A stretch of DNA of 46,762 nucleotides from contig CAIXXP010000175.1 in assembly GCA_903923465.1 (NCBI GenBank), positions 1 to 46,762 of the forward strand, written 5' to 3'. The DNA is from an uncultured Sphingomonadales bacterium (GTDB lineage Bacteria > Pseudomonadota > Alphaproteobacteria > Sphingomonadales > Sphingomonadaceae). Positions within the stretch are counted from its first letter, which is position 1. Each line of letters opens with the position of its first letter. The position numbers and the translations under genes were made by a program. Below the pieces are notes generated by a model. That model was given only the letters and a program-made list of their open reading frames with translations, was not told the DNA's origin and searched no databases. Positions 32,504 through 40,142 of this stretch are shown here, piece after piece.

Positions 32504-33409
32504 CTATGCGGCGCCGGGCCGGAGGTCGGATCGGACGCCGGATGAGACGCCGGATGGGACGCCGGATGGGACGCCGGATTTGACGGCGGATTCGGCGCCA
32601 GAGTCGGCGCCAGAGTCGACGCCAGAGTGGACGCCAGAGTGGACGATGGTGACAGGGTGGTCCGGAGGGTTTGGGTGGTCATGCAGGCCTGTCCCTTTCA
32701 GCCATAGAAGAAGCGCCTCCCACAGGATGCCGCCCACCACCTTCAGCGTGAGCAGCGGATAGGCGAGAAATGCCAGCGCCAGCGCGCCATCCGTCAGCGG
32801 GCGGCGGCGGGCGGTGAAGGCGGCGGTGATGAGCGGCCCTTGCGCGTCGCGGCCGGTGATGCCGATGGCGAGCGTCTCGCCCGGGGGGGCGACGCGGAAA
32901 TCGTAGCGCAGGCCCATGCCGATGAACGGCGAGACGTGGAAGGCCTTGGCGCAGTTCTGGTGCACCGTTGGCGCGCCATCCTCGGTGACGGGGAGGAAAT
33001 AGCCGTGGCGCTCGCCGAAGGTGTTGTTCACCTCGTAGTGGATGGCGACCAAAGTGCCGTCGCGCCGGTGGCAGAAGAACAGGCTGACCGGGTTGAAAGC
33101 GAAGCCCAGCATGCGCGGCATGGTGAGCAGGCGGATCGGCCCGCCATCGGGCGTGAGGCCGGCGGCGCGCATGTGGCGCTCCAGTTGGAGGCGCAGGGGT
33201 TCGCCGGTGCCGTTGCCGTAGTCGCCGGCGTGGAAGGCGAAGAGGTTGAAGCGCCCGCGCGAGAACAGGCGGAAGGAGCGGGCGAGGGCGTCGATCTCGT
33301 CGAGATCGAGCAGGGCCATGAAGATGCGATAGCGCAGCCGGTGGGCGCGGGGGCGCAGCCGGTGGTGCATGACGCTGCCCATGTAGAGGCTGGATGCGGG
33401 GGGGCTCAT
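32504..33409 (-). CDS. DUF1365 family protein
   Basis: This 301-residue protein shows the DUF1365 pattern (LYMGSVMHHRLRPRAHRLRY, RLLTMPRMLGFAFNPVSLFF, HYEVNNTFGERHGYFLP, KAFHVSPFIGM). Its function is unknown, but it is found with COG2907 and CFA genes in many bacteria and in singlet-oxygen regulons. The ATG at 33409 overlaps the stop of the flavoprotein gene (ATGA). The last about 50 residues (after NPPDHPVTIVHSG) are short VHSGVDSGADSG-like repeats encoded by a ten-unit 12-bp array, and are not part of the family. Confidence 0.88.
   Translation of the reverse strand: MSPPASSLYMGSVMHHRLRPRAHRLRYRIFMALLDLDEIDALARSFRLFSRGRFNLFAFHAGDYGNGTGEPLRLQLERHMRAAGLTPDGGPIRLLTMPRMLGFAFNPVSLFFCHRRDGTLVAIHYEVNNTFGERHGYFLPVTEDGAPTVHQNCAKAFHVSPFIGMGLRYDFRVAPPGETLAIGITGRDAQGPLITAAFTARRRPLTDGALALAFLAYPLLTLKVVGGILWEALLLWLKGTGLHDHPNPPDHPVTIVHSGVHSGVDSGADSGAESAVKSGVPSGVPSGVSSGVRSDLRPGAA
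32527..32646 (-). repeat. Ten-copy 12-bp array at the 3' end of DUF1365
   Basis: Ten 12-bp units fill 32527-32646 on the plus strand. Six have the form CGGATGGGACGC and four CAGAGTGGACGC, so two variants were amplified in separate blocks. The array codes the C-terminus of the DUF1365 protein in one frame and a SHPA-type repeat in another. Confidence 0.9.
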
Positions 33410-34803
33410 GCGGCCGCCTCGGGCGCCGGGGTGGCTGCGGGCTCCGGCGCGGGGGCGGGGCCGAGGTGGATGCGGCCGGATTCGTCTGCCACTTGCCACG
33501 GGCGGCGCACATTGCCGAGTTGCTCGGCGACGGCGAGGCCCGCCTGTAGCCCGTCCTCGTGGAAGCCCGCGCCGAACCACGCGCCGCAATACCATGTGCC
33601 GCGCACGCCTTGCAGCGACCACAGCTCGGCCTGCGCCGCCATGGCCCCGGCGTCGAACAGCGGATGGGCGTAGGTCTGGCGGTGGATGACGGTTTCGGCG
33701 CGGGGCTGGCGCAGCGGGTTCAGCGTGAGGAACAGCGGGGTCTCGTGGCTGATGCCCTGCAGCGGGTTCATCCAGTAGGTGACCGAGAGGTTATGGCCCT
33801 CACCAGCCGGGGTGCCGGCTGACGCGTAGTTCCAGCTGGACCAGACGCGGCGGCGGCGGGGCATCAGGGTTTCGTCGCTGTGCAGCACCGCCTCGTTGGG
33901 TTGATAGGCGAAGGCGCCGAGCAGGCGTTGTTCCTCGGCGCTGGGGTCTTGCAGCAGGGCCAGCGCCTGATCGGCGTGGGTGGCGATGACCACATGATCG
34001 AAACGTTGCCGCAGGCCCGATGCGCCGGTGATGGCAACGCCGGTACTGCGGGTGGGGCCGCCCTCGCGCTGGATGGCGCGGATGCGCTCGCCCCGGCGGA
34101 CACGGCCTTCCAGCGCCCGGGCCATGGCGGCGACATAGACCCGCGAGCCGCCATCGACCGTGCGCCAGACGGGGCGGTCGGCGAATTTGAGCAACCCGTG
34201 GTTTTCGCAGAAGCGGATGAAGCTGGCGGCGGGGTAGCGGCCGATTTCGCCCGCCGGGGTGGACCACACGGCCGCCGCCATCGGATAGAGGTGATCGTCG
34301 CGGAAGGCGGAGCCGTAGCCGGCACTGGCGAGATATTCGTCGAGGCTGATGGCGCCGAGCCGCTCCACCGCGCCGGGGGCCTGGCGGTAGAAGCGGACGA
34401 GATCGGCCAGCATGGACCAGAAGCGGGGGCGGAGCAGGTTGCGTTTCTGGGCGAAGAGGCCGCCGAGGTCGGTGCCGGAATATTCGAGGCGGCCTTGCTG
34501 TAGCGAAACGGCGAAGGTCATTTCCGCCGGCTTGGTCGGCACGCCGAGATGGGCGAACAGGGCGGTGAGGTTGAGGTAGGTCGCCTGGTTATAGACGATG
34601 AAGCCGGTATCGACCGGGATGCCATGGGCCTCGACCGTGTGGCTGTGGCCGCCGAGCCGGTCTTCCGCCTCGAACAGGGTGACATCGTGCTTGCCGGCCA
34701 GCAGCCATGCGGCGCTGAGCCCGGAAATGCCCGCGCCCACCACAGCAATGGACAGGGGGGCAATGGACAGCGGCTGCGCGGGACGGGGGGCGGAAGCTGG
34801 CAT
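33406..34803 (-). CDS. COG2907 FAD-dependent oxidoreductase
   Basis: This 465-residue amine-oxidase-like flavoprotein has the dinucleotide motif IAVVGAGISGLSAAWLL (about 19-35), FEAEDRLGGHSHT, VDTGFIVYN and a C-terminal FAD segment TWYCGAWFGAGFHEDGLQAG. Homologues accompany CFA and DUF1365 genes in RpoE-ChrR regulons, and proteins of this kind have been proposed as fatty-acid desaturases of the furan fatty-acid route. That role is inferred here. The ATG at 34803 is about 48 bases from a TGATCC-N18-TATTGG promoter. It is the first gene of a six-gene run down to 29089. Confidence 0.9.
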   Translation of the reverse strand: MPASAPRPAQPLSIAPLSIAVVGAGISGLSAAWLLAGKHDVTLFEAEDRLGGHSHTVEAHGIPVDTGFIVYNQATYLNLTALFAHLGVPTKPAEMTFAVSLQQGRLEYSGTDLGGLFAQKRNLLRPRFWSMLADLVRFYRQAPGAVERLGAISLDEYLASAGYGSAFRDDHLYPMAAAVWSTPAGEIGRYPAASFIRFCENHGLLKFADRPVWRTVDGGSRVYVAAMARALEGRVRRGERIRAIQREGGPTRSTGVAITGASGLRQRFDHVVIATHADQALALLQDPSAEEQRLLGAFAYQPNEAVLHSDETLMPRRRRVWSSWNYASAGTPAGEGHNLSVTYWMNPLQGISHETPLFLTLNPLRQPRAETVIHRQTYAHPLFDAGAMAAQAELWSLQGVRGTWYCGAWFGAGFHEDGLQAGLAVAEQLGNVRRPWQVADESGRIHLGPAPAPEPAATPAPEAAA

Positions 34804-34850
34804 GGGGGTGGATGTCTCGCGGGATGGGGCTATGGTTTATGACGTTGCAA

Positions 34851-34880
34851 CCAATACGTTGCAGGGGGCGGGCTGGATCA
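34851..34880 (-). promoter_or_regulatory. RpoE-type promoter for the COG2907 operon
   Basis: On the minus strand TGATCC (34880-34875) is followed after 18 bases by TATTGG (34856-34851). This fits the alphaproteobacterial RpoE/ECF11 pattern TGATCC-N18-TA. The expected start of transcription is about 40 bases before the ATG at 34803. Confidence 0.65.
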
Positions 34881-34900
34881 CCGCGCGGGCGGGTGTGGCG

Positions 34901-34990
34901 AAATTTGGCCGGAAAATTTGGCCGGAAAAACTGACGGAAAAATTTGGCCGGAAAATTTGGCCGGAAAATTGGGCCGGAAAATTGGGCGAA
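34901..34990 (+). repeat. AT-rich 13-bp array between divergent RpoE promoters
   Basis: Seven units of 12-14 bp with consensus AAATTTGGCCGGA run from 34901 to 34990. The array lies exactly between the minus-strand promoter (34851-34880) and the plus-strand promoter (35005-35034). It contrasts with the GC-rich surroundings and holds several AAATTT cores, which could bend or open the DNA. Confidence 0.85.
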
Positions 34991-35004
34991 AAATGGGGGG
35001 TGGG

Positions 35005-35034
35005 TGATCCATGCCCCTTGCCGCCGCGTAGAAG
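35005..35034 (+). promoter_or_regulatory. RpoE-type promoter for rpoE-chrR
   Basis: TGATCC (35005-35010) is followed after 18 bases by TAGAAG (35029-35034), about 75 bases before the sigma-factor ATG. It implies that the sigma factor drives its own operon. A second TGATCC at 35049 has no TA-type -10 at the right distance. Confidence 0.65.
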
Positions 35035-35110
35035 CCGTGTGCATTCGATGATCCATGATATCAGGCCCGGCCCGTTTTATCCTGCCGCCCGCGCATTTGC
35101 GAGGGACTGG

Positions 35111-35746
35111 ATGAGCGCGACCGAGGGCCCTGCCGCTGGCGCCCCTGCCGCCGGCGCCCCTGCCGCCGGTGCCCCTGCTGCCGGTGCCCGTGCGGGCGAC
35201 GAATGGAGCGTGGCGCTGCTGGCCGTGGCGCGGGGGCGGGACCGGCGGGCCTTTGCCGCGCTGTTTGCCCATTTTGCCCCGCGGGTGAAGGCTTTCATGA
35301 TGCGGGCGGGCATGGCGCCCGCCGCCGCCGAGGAAATCGCCCAGGAGGCGATGCTGGCGGTGTGGCGCAAGGCCGAGCTGTTCGATGCCGCGCGGGCCAG
35401 CGCCGCCACCTGGATTTTTGCCATCGCCCGCAATCTGCGCATCGATGCGGCGCGGCGCGAGGGGCGGGCCAACGCCTGCCTCGACCATGACGGCGATGGC
35501 CTGCTGACGCCGGACCCCGCGCCGATGGGCGATGCGCTGTTGCTGTGCGCCGAGCGCGAGGGGGCGGTGCGCGCGGCGCTGGCGGCCCTGCCCGAGGAGC
35601 AGGCGGCGATTATCCGCCTGTCGTTTTTCGAGGAGCAGCCGCACGGGCAGATCGCCCGGCAACTGCACATTCCGCTGGGCACGGTGAAATCGCGGGTGCG
35701 GCTGGCGGTGGCGCGGTTGCGCAAGGCGCTGGAGGAGCGGCCATGA
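35111..35746 (+). CDS. rpoE: ECF sigma factor RpoE (ChrR-controlled, ECF11 type)
   Basis: This 211-residue sigma factor has region 2 (ALFAHFAPRVKAFMMRAG, then AEEIAQEAMLAVW and TWIFAIARNLRIDAARR) and region 4 (LPEEQAAIIRLSFFEEQPHG, then GTVKSRVRLAVARLRKAL). The next gene overlaps by four bases and is ChrR, the known inhibitor of this sigma type, so it should be released by singlet oxygen or related stress. I start at the ATG 35111. The first 30 residues contain four GAPAA-type five-residue repeats encoded by a 15-bp array and are not conserved in the family. Confidence 0.93.
   Translation: MSATEGPAAGAPAAGAPAAGAPAAGARAGDEWSVALLAVARGRDRRAFAALFAHFAPRVKAFMMRAGMAPAAAEEIAQEAMLAVWRKAELFDAARASAATWIFAIARNLRIDAARREGRANACLDHDGDGLLTPDPAPMGDALLLCAEREGAVRAALAALPEEQAAIIRLSFFEEQPHGQIARQLHIPLGTVKSRVRLAVARLRKALEERP
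35129..35188 (+). repeat. 15-bp in-frame array at the rpoE 5' end
   Basis: Four units of CCTGCCGCCGGTGCC with single changes fill 35129-35188, starting six codons after the ATG. They code Ala/Pro/Gly repeats that lengthen the N-terminus of the sigma factor. Confidence 0.85.
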
Positions 35747-36459
35747 GCCCGACCCCGAGCCCGAACCCGAACCCGAGCCCCACCATGCCCCCGCGCCATC
35801 ATCCGGGCGAGGAGCTGTTGCTGGCCCATGCCGCGGGGACGCTGGGCGCCGGGCCGGGGCTGATCGTGGCGGTGCATCTGGAGGCTTGCGGCGCGTGCCG
35901 GGCGCTGGTGGCGGCGCTGGAGGTGGCGGGCGGCGTGATGATGGCGGAATTGCCGCCGGTGCCGATGTCGTCTTTGGCGCTGGAGCGGGCGCTGGCGGCG
36001 ATTGAGCGGCCGGGGGCGGTGGCGGTGGCGGTGACGGGGGCGGGGGCAGTGACGGGGGCGGTGGCGGCGCCCAAGGTTCCGGCAGGGTTGGAATTGCCGC
36101 TGGCCTTGCGCGGGCGGGACGTGGGGCCGTGGCGCTGGCTGGCGCCGGGCATGCGCTGGAGCCGGGTGGCGGTGCCCGAGGCGCCGCGCGCCAATGTGGT
36201 GCTGATGCGCGGGCGGCCTGACCGCCTGTTGCCCGCCCATGGCCACCGGGGCAGCGAATTTACCCAGGTGCTGTGCGGCGCGATCTACGATGGGGATGTG
36301 CGCTATGGCCCCGGGGACATGTTCGTGGCGGATGATGCCACCCACCACCATTTGCGCGTGGCCGACGAGGGCGAGTGCCTGTGCATCGCCGCGATTGAGG
36401 GGCGGATGCGGATGAGCGGGCTGATCGGCCGGATCGTTCAGCCGCTGGTGGGGCCATGA
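35743..36459 (+). CDS. chrR: ChrR zinc/cupin anti-sigma factor
   Basis: This 238-residue cytoplasmic protein holds RpoE inactive. Its N-terminal zinc site is complete: His20, His45, Cys49 and Cys52, with the same spacing as His6, His31, Cys35 and Cys38 of Rhodobacter ChrR. The C-terminal cupin has His166, His168, Glu172 and His202, and the Cys pair 212/214 corresponding to 187/189; all spacings match. Full singlet-oxygen sensing is therefore expected. The ATG overlaps the rpoE stop (ATGA). The protein is longer at the N-terminus because of a Pro/Ser/Asn repeat (TPSPNPNPSP) and has a Val/Gly-rich linker (about 91-110). Confidence 0.95.
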   Translation: MSPTPSPNPNPSPTMPPRHHPGEELLLAHAAGTLGAGPGLIVAVHLEACGACRALVAALEVAGGVMMAELPPVPMSSLALERALAAIERPGAVAVAVTGAGAVTGAVAAPKVPAGLELPLALRGRDVGPWRWLAPGMRWSRVAVPEAPRANVVLMRGRPDRLLPAHGHRGSEFTQVLCGAIYDGDVRYGPGDMFVADDATHHHLRVADEGECLCIAAIEGRMRMSGLIGRIVQPLVGP

Positions 36460-37265
36460 ACCTGGCCATGAGTTGGGCATTCGGGGCGATTGCGCTGGGG
36501 CTGGTGGTGGTGATGGCGCTGGTGTGGGCGGCGACGCTGCGGCCGGGGCGCTCTGGCTGGATCGACGTGGTATGGTCGCTGGCGACGGGCGGGGCTGGGG
36601 CCCTGGCGGCGCTGGTGCCGGTGGCGGGCGTGATGCCGGCGCCGCGCGCGCTGCTGGTGGCGGCGCTGGTGCTGGCGTGGGGCCTGCGGCTGGGGCTGCA
36701 TATCGCCAGCCGCACCGAGGCCGGGCACGATGACCCGCGCTATGCCGTGCTGCGGGCGGAATGGGGCGGGGACTTTGCCGCGCGGTCGTTCTGGTTTCTG
36801 CAAATTCAGGCGCTGGCGGCGATGATGCTGGCCGGTTGCGCCGCGCTGGCCGCGCATGATCCCGCGCCGGGCTGGCGCTGGCAGGATGGGCTGGGGGTGG
36901 CGATCGTGCTGCTGGCGATTGGCGGCGAGGCGGTGGCGGACCGGCAATTGCAACGTTTTCGGGCCGGAGCGGGGCGGGGGCCAAATTCCGGACAGGTGTG
37001 TGACGTGGGGCTGTGGGGCCTGTCGCGGCATCCGAACTATTTTTGCGAGTGGCTGGTGTGGGTGGGGCTGGCGGTGATCGCGGTGGACCCGGCGGGTGGT
37101 TATGCCGCCGGGTGGCTGGCGCTGGCGGGGCCGCTGCTGATGTATGGGCTGCTCGTGCATGTCTCGGGGATTCCGCCGCTGGAGGCGCATATGCTGCGCA
37201 GCCGGGGCGAGGCGTTTCGGGCGTATCAGGCGCGGGTGAGTGCCTTTTGGCCGCTGCCGAAATAA
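36456..37265 (+). CDS. DUF1295 membrane protein (steroid 5-alpha-reductase-like)
   Basis: This 269-residue inner-membrane protein has about six membrane helices and the DUF1295 signature near the C-terminus (GLWGLSRHPNYFCEW, then GEAFRAYQARVSAFWPLP). The fold is shared with steroid reductases and isoprenylcysteine methyltransferases, so a lipid reductase or methyltransferase role is possible. It is a constant member of RpoE-ChrR clusters beside CFA-like genes. The ATG overlaps the chrR stop (ATGA). Confidence 0.9.
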   Translation: MNLAMSWAFGAIALGLVVVMALVWAATLRPGRSGWIDVVWSLATGGAGALAALVPVAGVMPAPRALLVAALVLAWGLRLGLHIASRTEAGHDDPRYAVLRAEWGGDFAARSFWFLQIQALAAMMLAGCAALAAHDPAPGWRWQDGLGVAIVLLAIGGEAVADRQLQRFRAGAGRGPNSGQVCDVGLWGLSRHPNYFCEWLVWVGLAVIAVDPAGGYAAGWLALAGPLLMYGLLVHVSGIPPLEAHMLRSRGEAFRAYQARVSAFWPLPK

Positions 37266-37356
37266 GCCGCCGGGGTGCCGGCTGAAACGGGTCGCCGGGA
37301 AGGCGGGAGCTACGGGATAGGGCTGCCCGCAGGGGCGAGAGCAAGGACTGGATGCC

Positions 37357-38382
37357 ATGGGTCTGATCGAAACCGCCACACGCCTTGTCGAGACCACGCC
37401 GCTGCCCGACGCGGTGACGCGGGTGGGCATCGACCTGCTGGTGGGGCGCACGCGGCGCAAGCTGGCCAGTGCCCCGTTGCAGGCCGAGCGCGACTTTGCC
37501 GCCGCCATGGCCGGGCGGCCGATCGCCGAATATGCCGACGAGGCCAATGCCCAGCACTATGAGCTGCCGCCGGAATTCTTTGCCGCGACGCTGGGGCCGG
37601 CGCGCAAATACTCGTGCTGCTATTACGAGACCGGCGGCGAGAGTCTCGCCGAGGCGGAGCAGGCCGCGCTGGAGCGCACCGTGGCCAATGCCGCGCTGGC
37701 CGATGGGCAGAGCATTCTGGAACTGGGCTGTGGCTGGGGATCGCTGAGCCTGCATATGGCGCGGCGGTTTCCGCACGCGCGGATTGTGGCGGTTTCCAAT
37801 TCGGCGAGCCAGAAGGTCTTTATCGACGGGCAGGCGGCGGCGCTGGGGCTGGGCAATCTGACGGTGATGACCGCCGACATGAATGAATTTACCCCCGAGG
37901 GGCTGTTTGACCGCGTGGTTTCGGTGGAGATGTTTGAGCATATGGCCAATTGGCGCGGGCTGCTGGAGCGGGCGCGCGGCTGGCTGGCGCCGGAGGGGCG
38001 GCTGTTCGTGCATGTGTTCAGCCATAACCGGCGGTCTTACCGGTTCGACCCCGCCGACCGGGCCGACTGGATCGCCCGGCATTTCTTCACCGGCGGGATC
38101 ATGCCGGCGCATGGGCTGATCGGCCAGTTTCCCGAGCTGTTCACCATCGAGCAGGAGTGGCGCTGGGACGGCAGCCATTACCAGCGCACCGCCGAGCACT
38201 GGCTGGAGAATTTCGACCGCAATGAAGCCGCGATCGCCGCCCATTTGCGCGATGTCTATGGGGCGGAGGCGCGGTTGTGGCAGCGGCGGTGGCGATTGTT
38301 CTACCTGGCGACCGCCGGGCTGTTCGGCCATCAGGGCGGGTGGGAATGGGGGGTGAGCCATTACCGCCTGCGCGCGAGCTGA
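37357..38382 (+). CDS. CFA-like SAM-dependent methyltransferase
   Basis: This 341-residue methyltransferase is related to CFA synthase but belongs to the branch that also includes coclaurine N-methyltransferase-like proteins. It has AQHYELPPEFF, KYSCCYYETG, the SAM motif LELGCGWGSLSLHMA, SVEMFEHMANW and FFTGGIMPAHG. It lacks the long N-terminal domain of the methyltransferase at 31255-32502, so the island holds two different enzymes that may act on the same fatty acid. AGGA stands a few bases before the ATG at 37357. It follows DUF1295 after 91 bases. Confidence 0.9.
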   Translation: MGLIETATRLVETTPLPDAVTRVGIDLLVGRTRRKLASAPLQAERDFAAAMAGRPIAEYADEANAQHYELPPEFFAATLGPARKYSCCYYETGGESLAEAEQAALERTVANAALADGQSILELGCGWGSLSLHMARRFPHARIVAVSNSASQKVFIDGQAAALGLGNLTVMTADMNEFTPEGLFDRVVSVEMFEHMANWRGLLERARGWLAPEGRLFVHVFSHNRRSYRFDPADRADWIARHFFTGGIMPAHGLIGQFPELFTIEQEWRWDGSHYQRTAEHWLENFDRNEAAIAAHLRDVYGAEARLWQRRWRLFYLATAGLFGHQGGWEWGVSHYRLRAS

Positions 38383-38386
38383 GCCG

Positions 38387-38959
38387 ATGGGCGCGGGCAC
38401 CGGGGTGCGGGACGCCTGGGGGCAGCCCGCCGGGCGGGTGGATCCGCTGGCGGCGGCGGGGCGGGTGATCGCGCTGGTGGTGGCGGGCAATCAGCCGGTC
38501 TATCCGCTGTATCTGCACTGGTTCGTCGGGGGCGGGGCGCTGGCGGCCTGTGGGACCTGGGCTTCGACGCCGGCGTTTGTGGGCGCGGCGCTGCTGGCGC
38601 GGCGGCATTCGCTGGGGGCGCGGCTGTTGCTGCCGCTGGCGGGGATGGCCAATACGGTGTGGTCGGCGAAGTTGCTGGGTGCGGGGGCGGGGCTGGCGTG
38701 GTTTCTGATGCCGTGCCTGCTGATTTCCGCGCTGATTTTGCGGCGGCGGGAATGGGGGTGGCTGGTGGGGCTGGTGCTGCTGGGCGGGGTGTGCCTGTGG
38801 GCGATGCCGCTGGTGGGGGCGCGGCCCTTCGCGGTGCTGGATGCGGCGCAGCGGGCCAGCCTGTTCCGGCTGAATGGTTGGTCTGTGGCGAGCCTGACGC
38901 TGTTTGCCGCGTTCCGGCTGGGGCTGGCGCGGTTCAGCGGGGCCGGAAGCGGCGGGTGA
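38387..38959 (+). CDS. Unrecognised multipass membrane protein
   Basis: This 190-residue protein starts four bases after the methyltransferase stop, so it is the last gene of the RpoE operon. It has about five hydrophobic segments, with NQPVYPLYLHWFVGGG and GMANTVWSAKLLGAGAG as the most distinctive stretches. I do not recognise a family; it is not DUF2878, which sits in the same kind of cluster elsewhere. Its 3' end overlaps the convergent DUF2177 gene by 26 bases. Confidence 0.75.
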   Translation: MGAGTGVRDAWGQPAGRVDPLAAAGRVIALVVAGNQPVYPLYLHWFVGGGALAACGTWASTPAFVGAALLARRHSLGARLLLPLAGMANTVWSAKLLGAGAGLAWFLMPCLLISALILRRREWGWLVGLVLLGGVCLWAMPLVGARPFAVLDAAQRASLFRLNGWSVASLTLFAAFRLGLARFSGAGSGG

Positions 38960-39341
38960 TCAGGTAGCCGAGGGTGGCGGCGGTGGCGCTGAGGGTGGTG
39001 CCCCACGCCAGATCCGCCAGCGTGACCACCTCCGACCAGCCGCGCAGCGTCGCCTGATTGGTCAGATCATAGGTGGCATAGGCGACGAGGCCCAGCAGGC
39101 CGCCGCGCGTGAGGGCAAAGCGCCAACTGCCCGCCGCCAGCGCCGGGGCGCCGGCGAAGGCGACCAGCCCCACGCCATAGAGCAGGTAGAAGGCGATGGC
39201 CGGGCCGGCCCGGAACGTCGGCAGCAGCATGGCGCCCAGTTGCGCGTGGTAGAGCGGGGCGGCGGTGAGGGTGAGCCACACAGCATCCAGCGCGAGCAGC
39301 ACCAGCATGGTGGCGGCGTAGTTGAGCGCGAGGGTTTTCAT
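38934..39341 (-). CDS. DUF2177 family membrane protein
   Basis: This 135-residue protein has four membrane helices and the DUF2177 pattern (LLALDAVWL, YHAQLG, then YATYDLTNQATLRGW). Its function is unknown; homologues are part of RpoE-ChrR-type clusters. It has its own TGATCC-N18-TATAAG promoter upstream and converges on the RpoE operon, overlapping its last gene by 26 bases. Confidence 0.88.
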   Translation of the reverse strand: MKTLALNYAATMLVLLALDAVWLTLTAAPLYHAQLGAMLLPTFRAGPAIAFYLLYGVGLVAFAGAPALAAGSWRFALTRGGLLGLVAYATYDLTNQATLRGWSEVVTLADLAWGTTLSATAATLGYLITRRFRPR

Positions 39342-39393
39342 CGGGGTCTCCGGCGATGGGGGCGGCCTGGGCGTGGGGTGTTGGGCTTCGCGT

Positions 39394-39423
39394 CTTATAC
39401 GGTGGCGGGGGGCGGTTGGATCA
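39394..39423 (-). promoter_or_regulatory. RpoE-type promoter for DUF2177
   Basis: On the minus strand TGATCC (39423-39418) is followed after 18 bases by TATAAG (39399-39394), about 53 bases before the ATG at 39341. Of the three such sites in the island this has the best -10 box. Confidence 0.7.
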
Positions 39424-39472
39424 GGTTGGGGGGAGGGCTGTTTTATGGGCTGCGCCGGAGGGCTGGTTTCGG

Positions 39473-39570
39473 AGGGCCGGAATCCGAGGGCCGGAATCAG
39501 AGGGCCGGAATCAGAGGGCCAGAATCCGAGGGCCGGAATCAGAGGGCCAGAATTCGAGGGCTAGAATCCG
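39473..39570 (+). repeat. Seven-copy 14-bp tandem array
   Basis: Seven 14-bp units of consensus AGGGCCGGAATCCG fill 39473-39570. Variation is limited to a few positions. The array lies in the gap between the DUF2177 promoter and the 3' end of the GIY-YIG gene; I see no gene in that gap. Confidence 0.92.
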
Positions 39571-39609
39571 AGCGCTTGTGTCGGCGGGCGGGTATCGGCG
39601 GGGCCTGAT

Positions 39610-40107
39610 TCAGACGGGTTGTTTCGTCGGCATCAGCAGGTGTGAGGGGCAGGTGCGGCAATCGCTGCTGCCGAAGCCGGGGAGGATGTTTTTGAAGTAG
39701 CCCGAGGCGGTGAGGCGGGTGACGATGGCACATTCGGCGGCGCGTTCGGCGGCGCGTTCATCGCCGCTGGCGAGGGTGAGCGCGAGGAGCGAGTCGGCGG
39801 GGAGGGTGAGGCGGTCGATGTGCCAGTGGGGGGTCTTGGCGGGGCGGAAGTGGTGGCGCAGGCGGGCGCGCATGCCGCCGGGGCCTCGGGCGCTGCCGGC
39901 GTAGATGTACCAGCCGGGGGGCAGCGGCCAGTTTTGGGCGCGGATGGCGAGATTTCGCACAGTTGGCAAATGGGTGGGCAGGTGGGCGAGCAGGGCATAG
40001 GCGCCGGGGGCGGCGGAGGCGGCATCGATGGTGGCGGGGGTTGTCAGCCGGGCGCCGGGCAGCAGCGTGGTCAGGCGGGCGATCAGGGTTTGTGGCGGGG
40101 AGATCAC
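39610..40107 (-). CDS. GIY-YIG/DUF123 nuclease-like protein
   Basis: This 165-residue protein has the DUF123 form of the GIY-YIG fold: GAYALL, WYIYAGSARGPGGMRARLRH, HWHIDRLT, ECAIVTRL and the Cys-containing PGFGSSDCRTCPSHLL at the end, probably a metal site. Such small proteins are thought to act on DNA, but the activity is not established. The start is a GTG at 40107 with a weak ribosome-binding site, so the exact N-terminus is uncertain. Confidence 0.87.
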   Translation of the reverse strand: MISPPQTLIARLTTLLPGARLTTPATIDAASAAPGAYALLAHLPTHLPTVRNLAIRAQNWPLPPGWYIYAGSARGPGGMRARLRHHFRPAKTPHWHIDRLTLPADSLLALTLASGDERAAERAAECAIVTRLTASGYFKNILPGFGSSDCRTCPSHLLMPTKQPV

Positions 40108-40142
40108 GGGGTGGCGATTACGGGGCGGATCAGGAGTGGCAT

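Noticed and set aside
35049..35078. Second TGATCC in front of rpoE as another promoter
   Set aside because: At 18 bases downstream the sequence is CGTTTT, without the TA of the -10 box.
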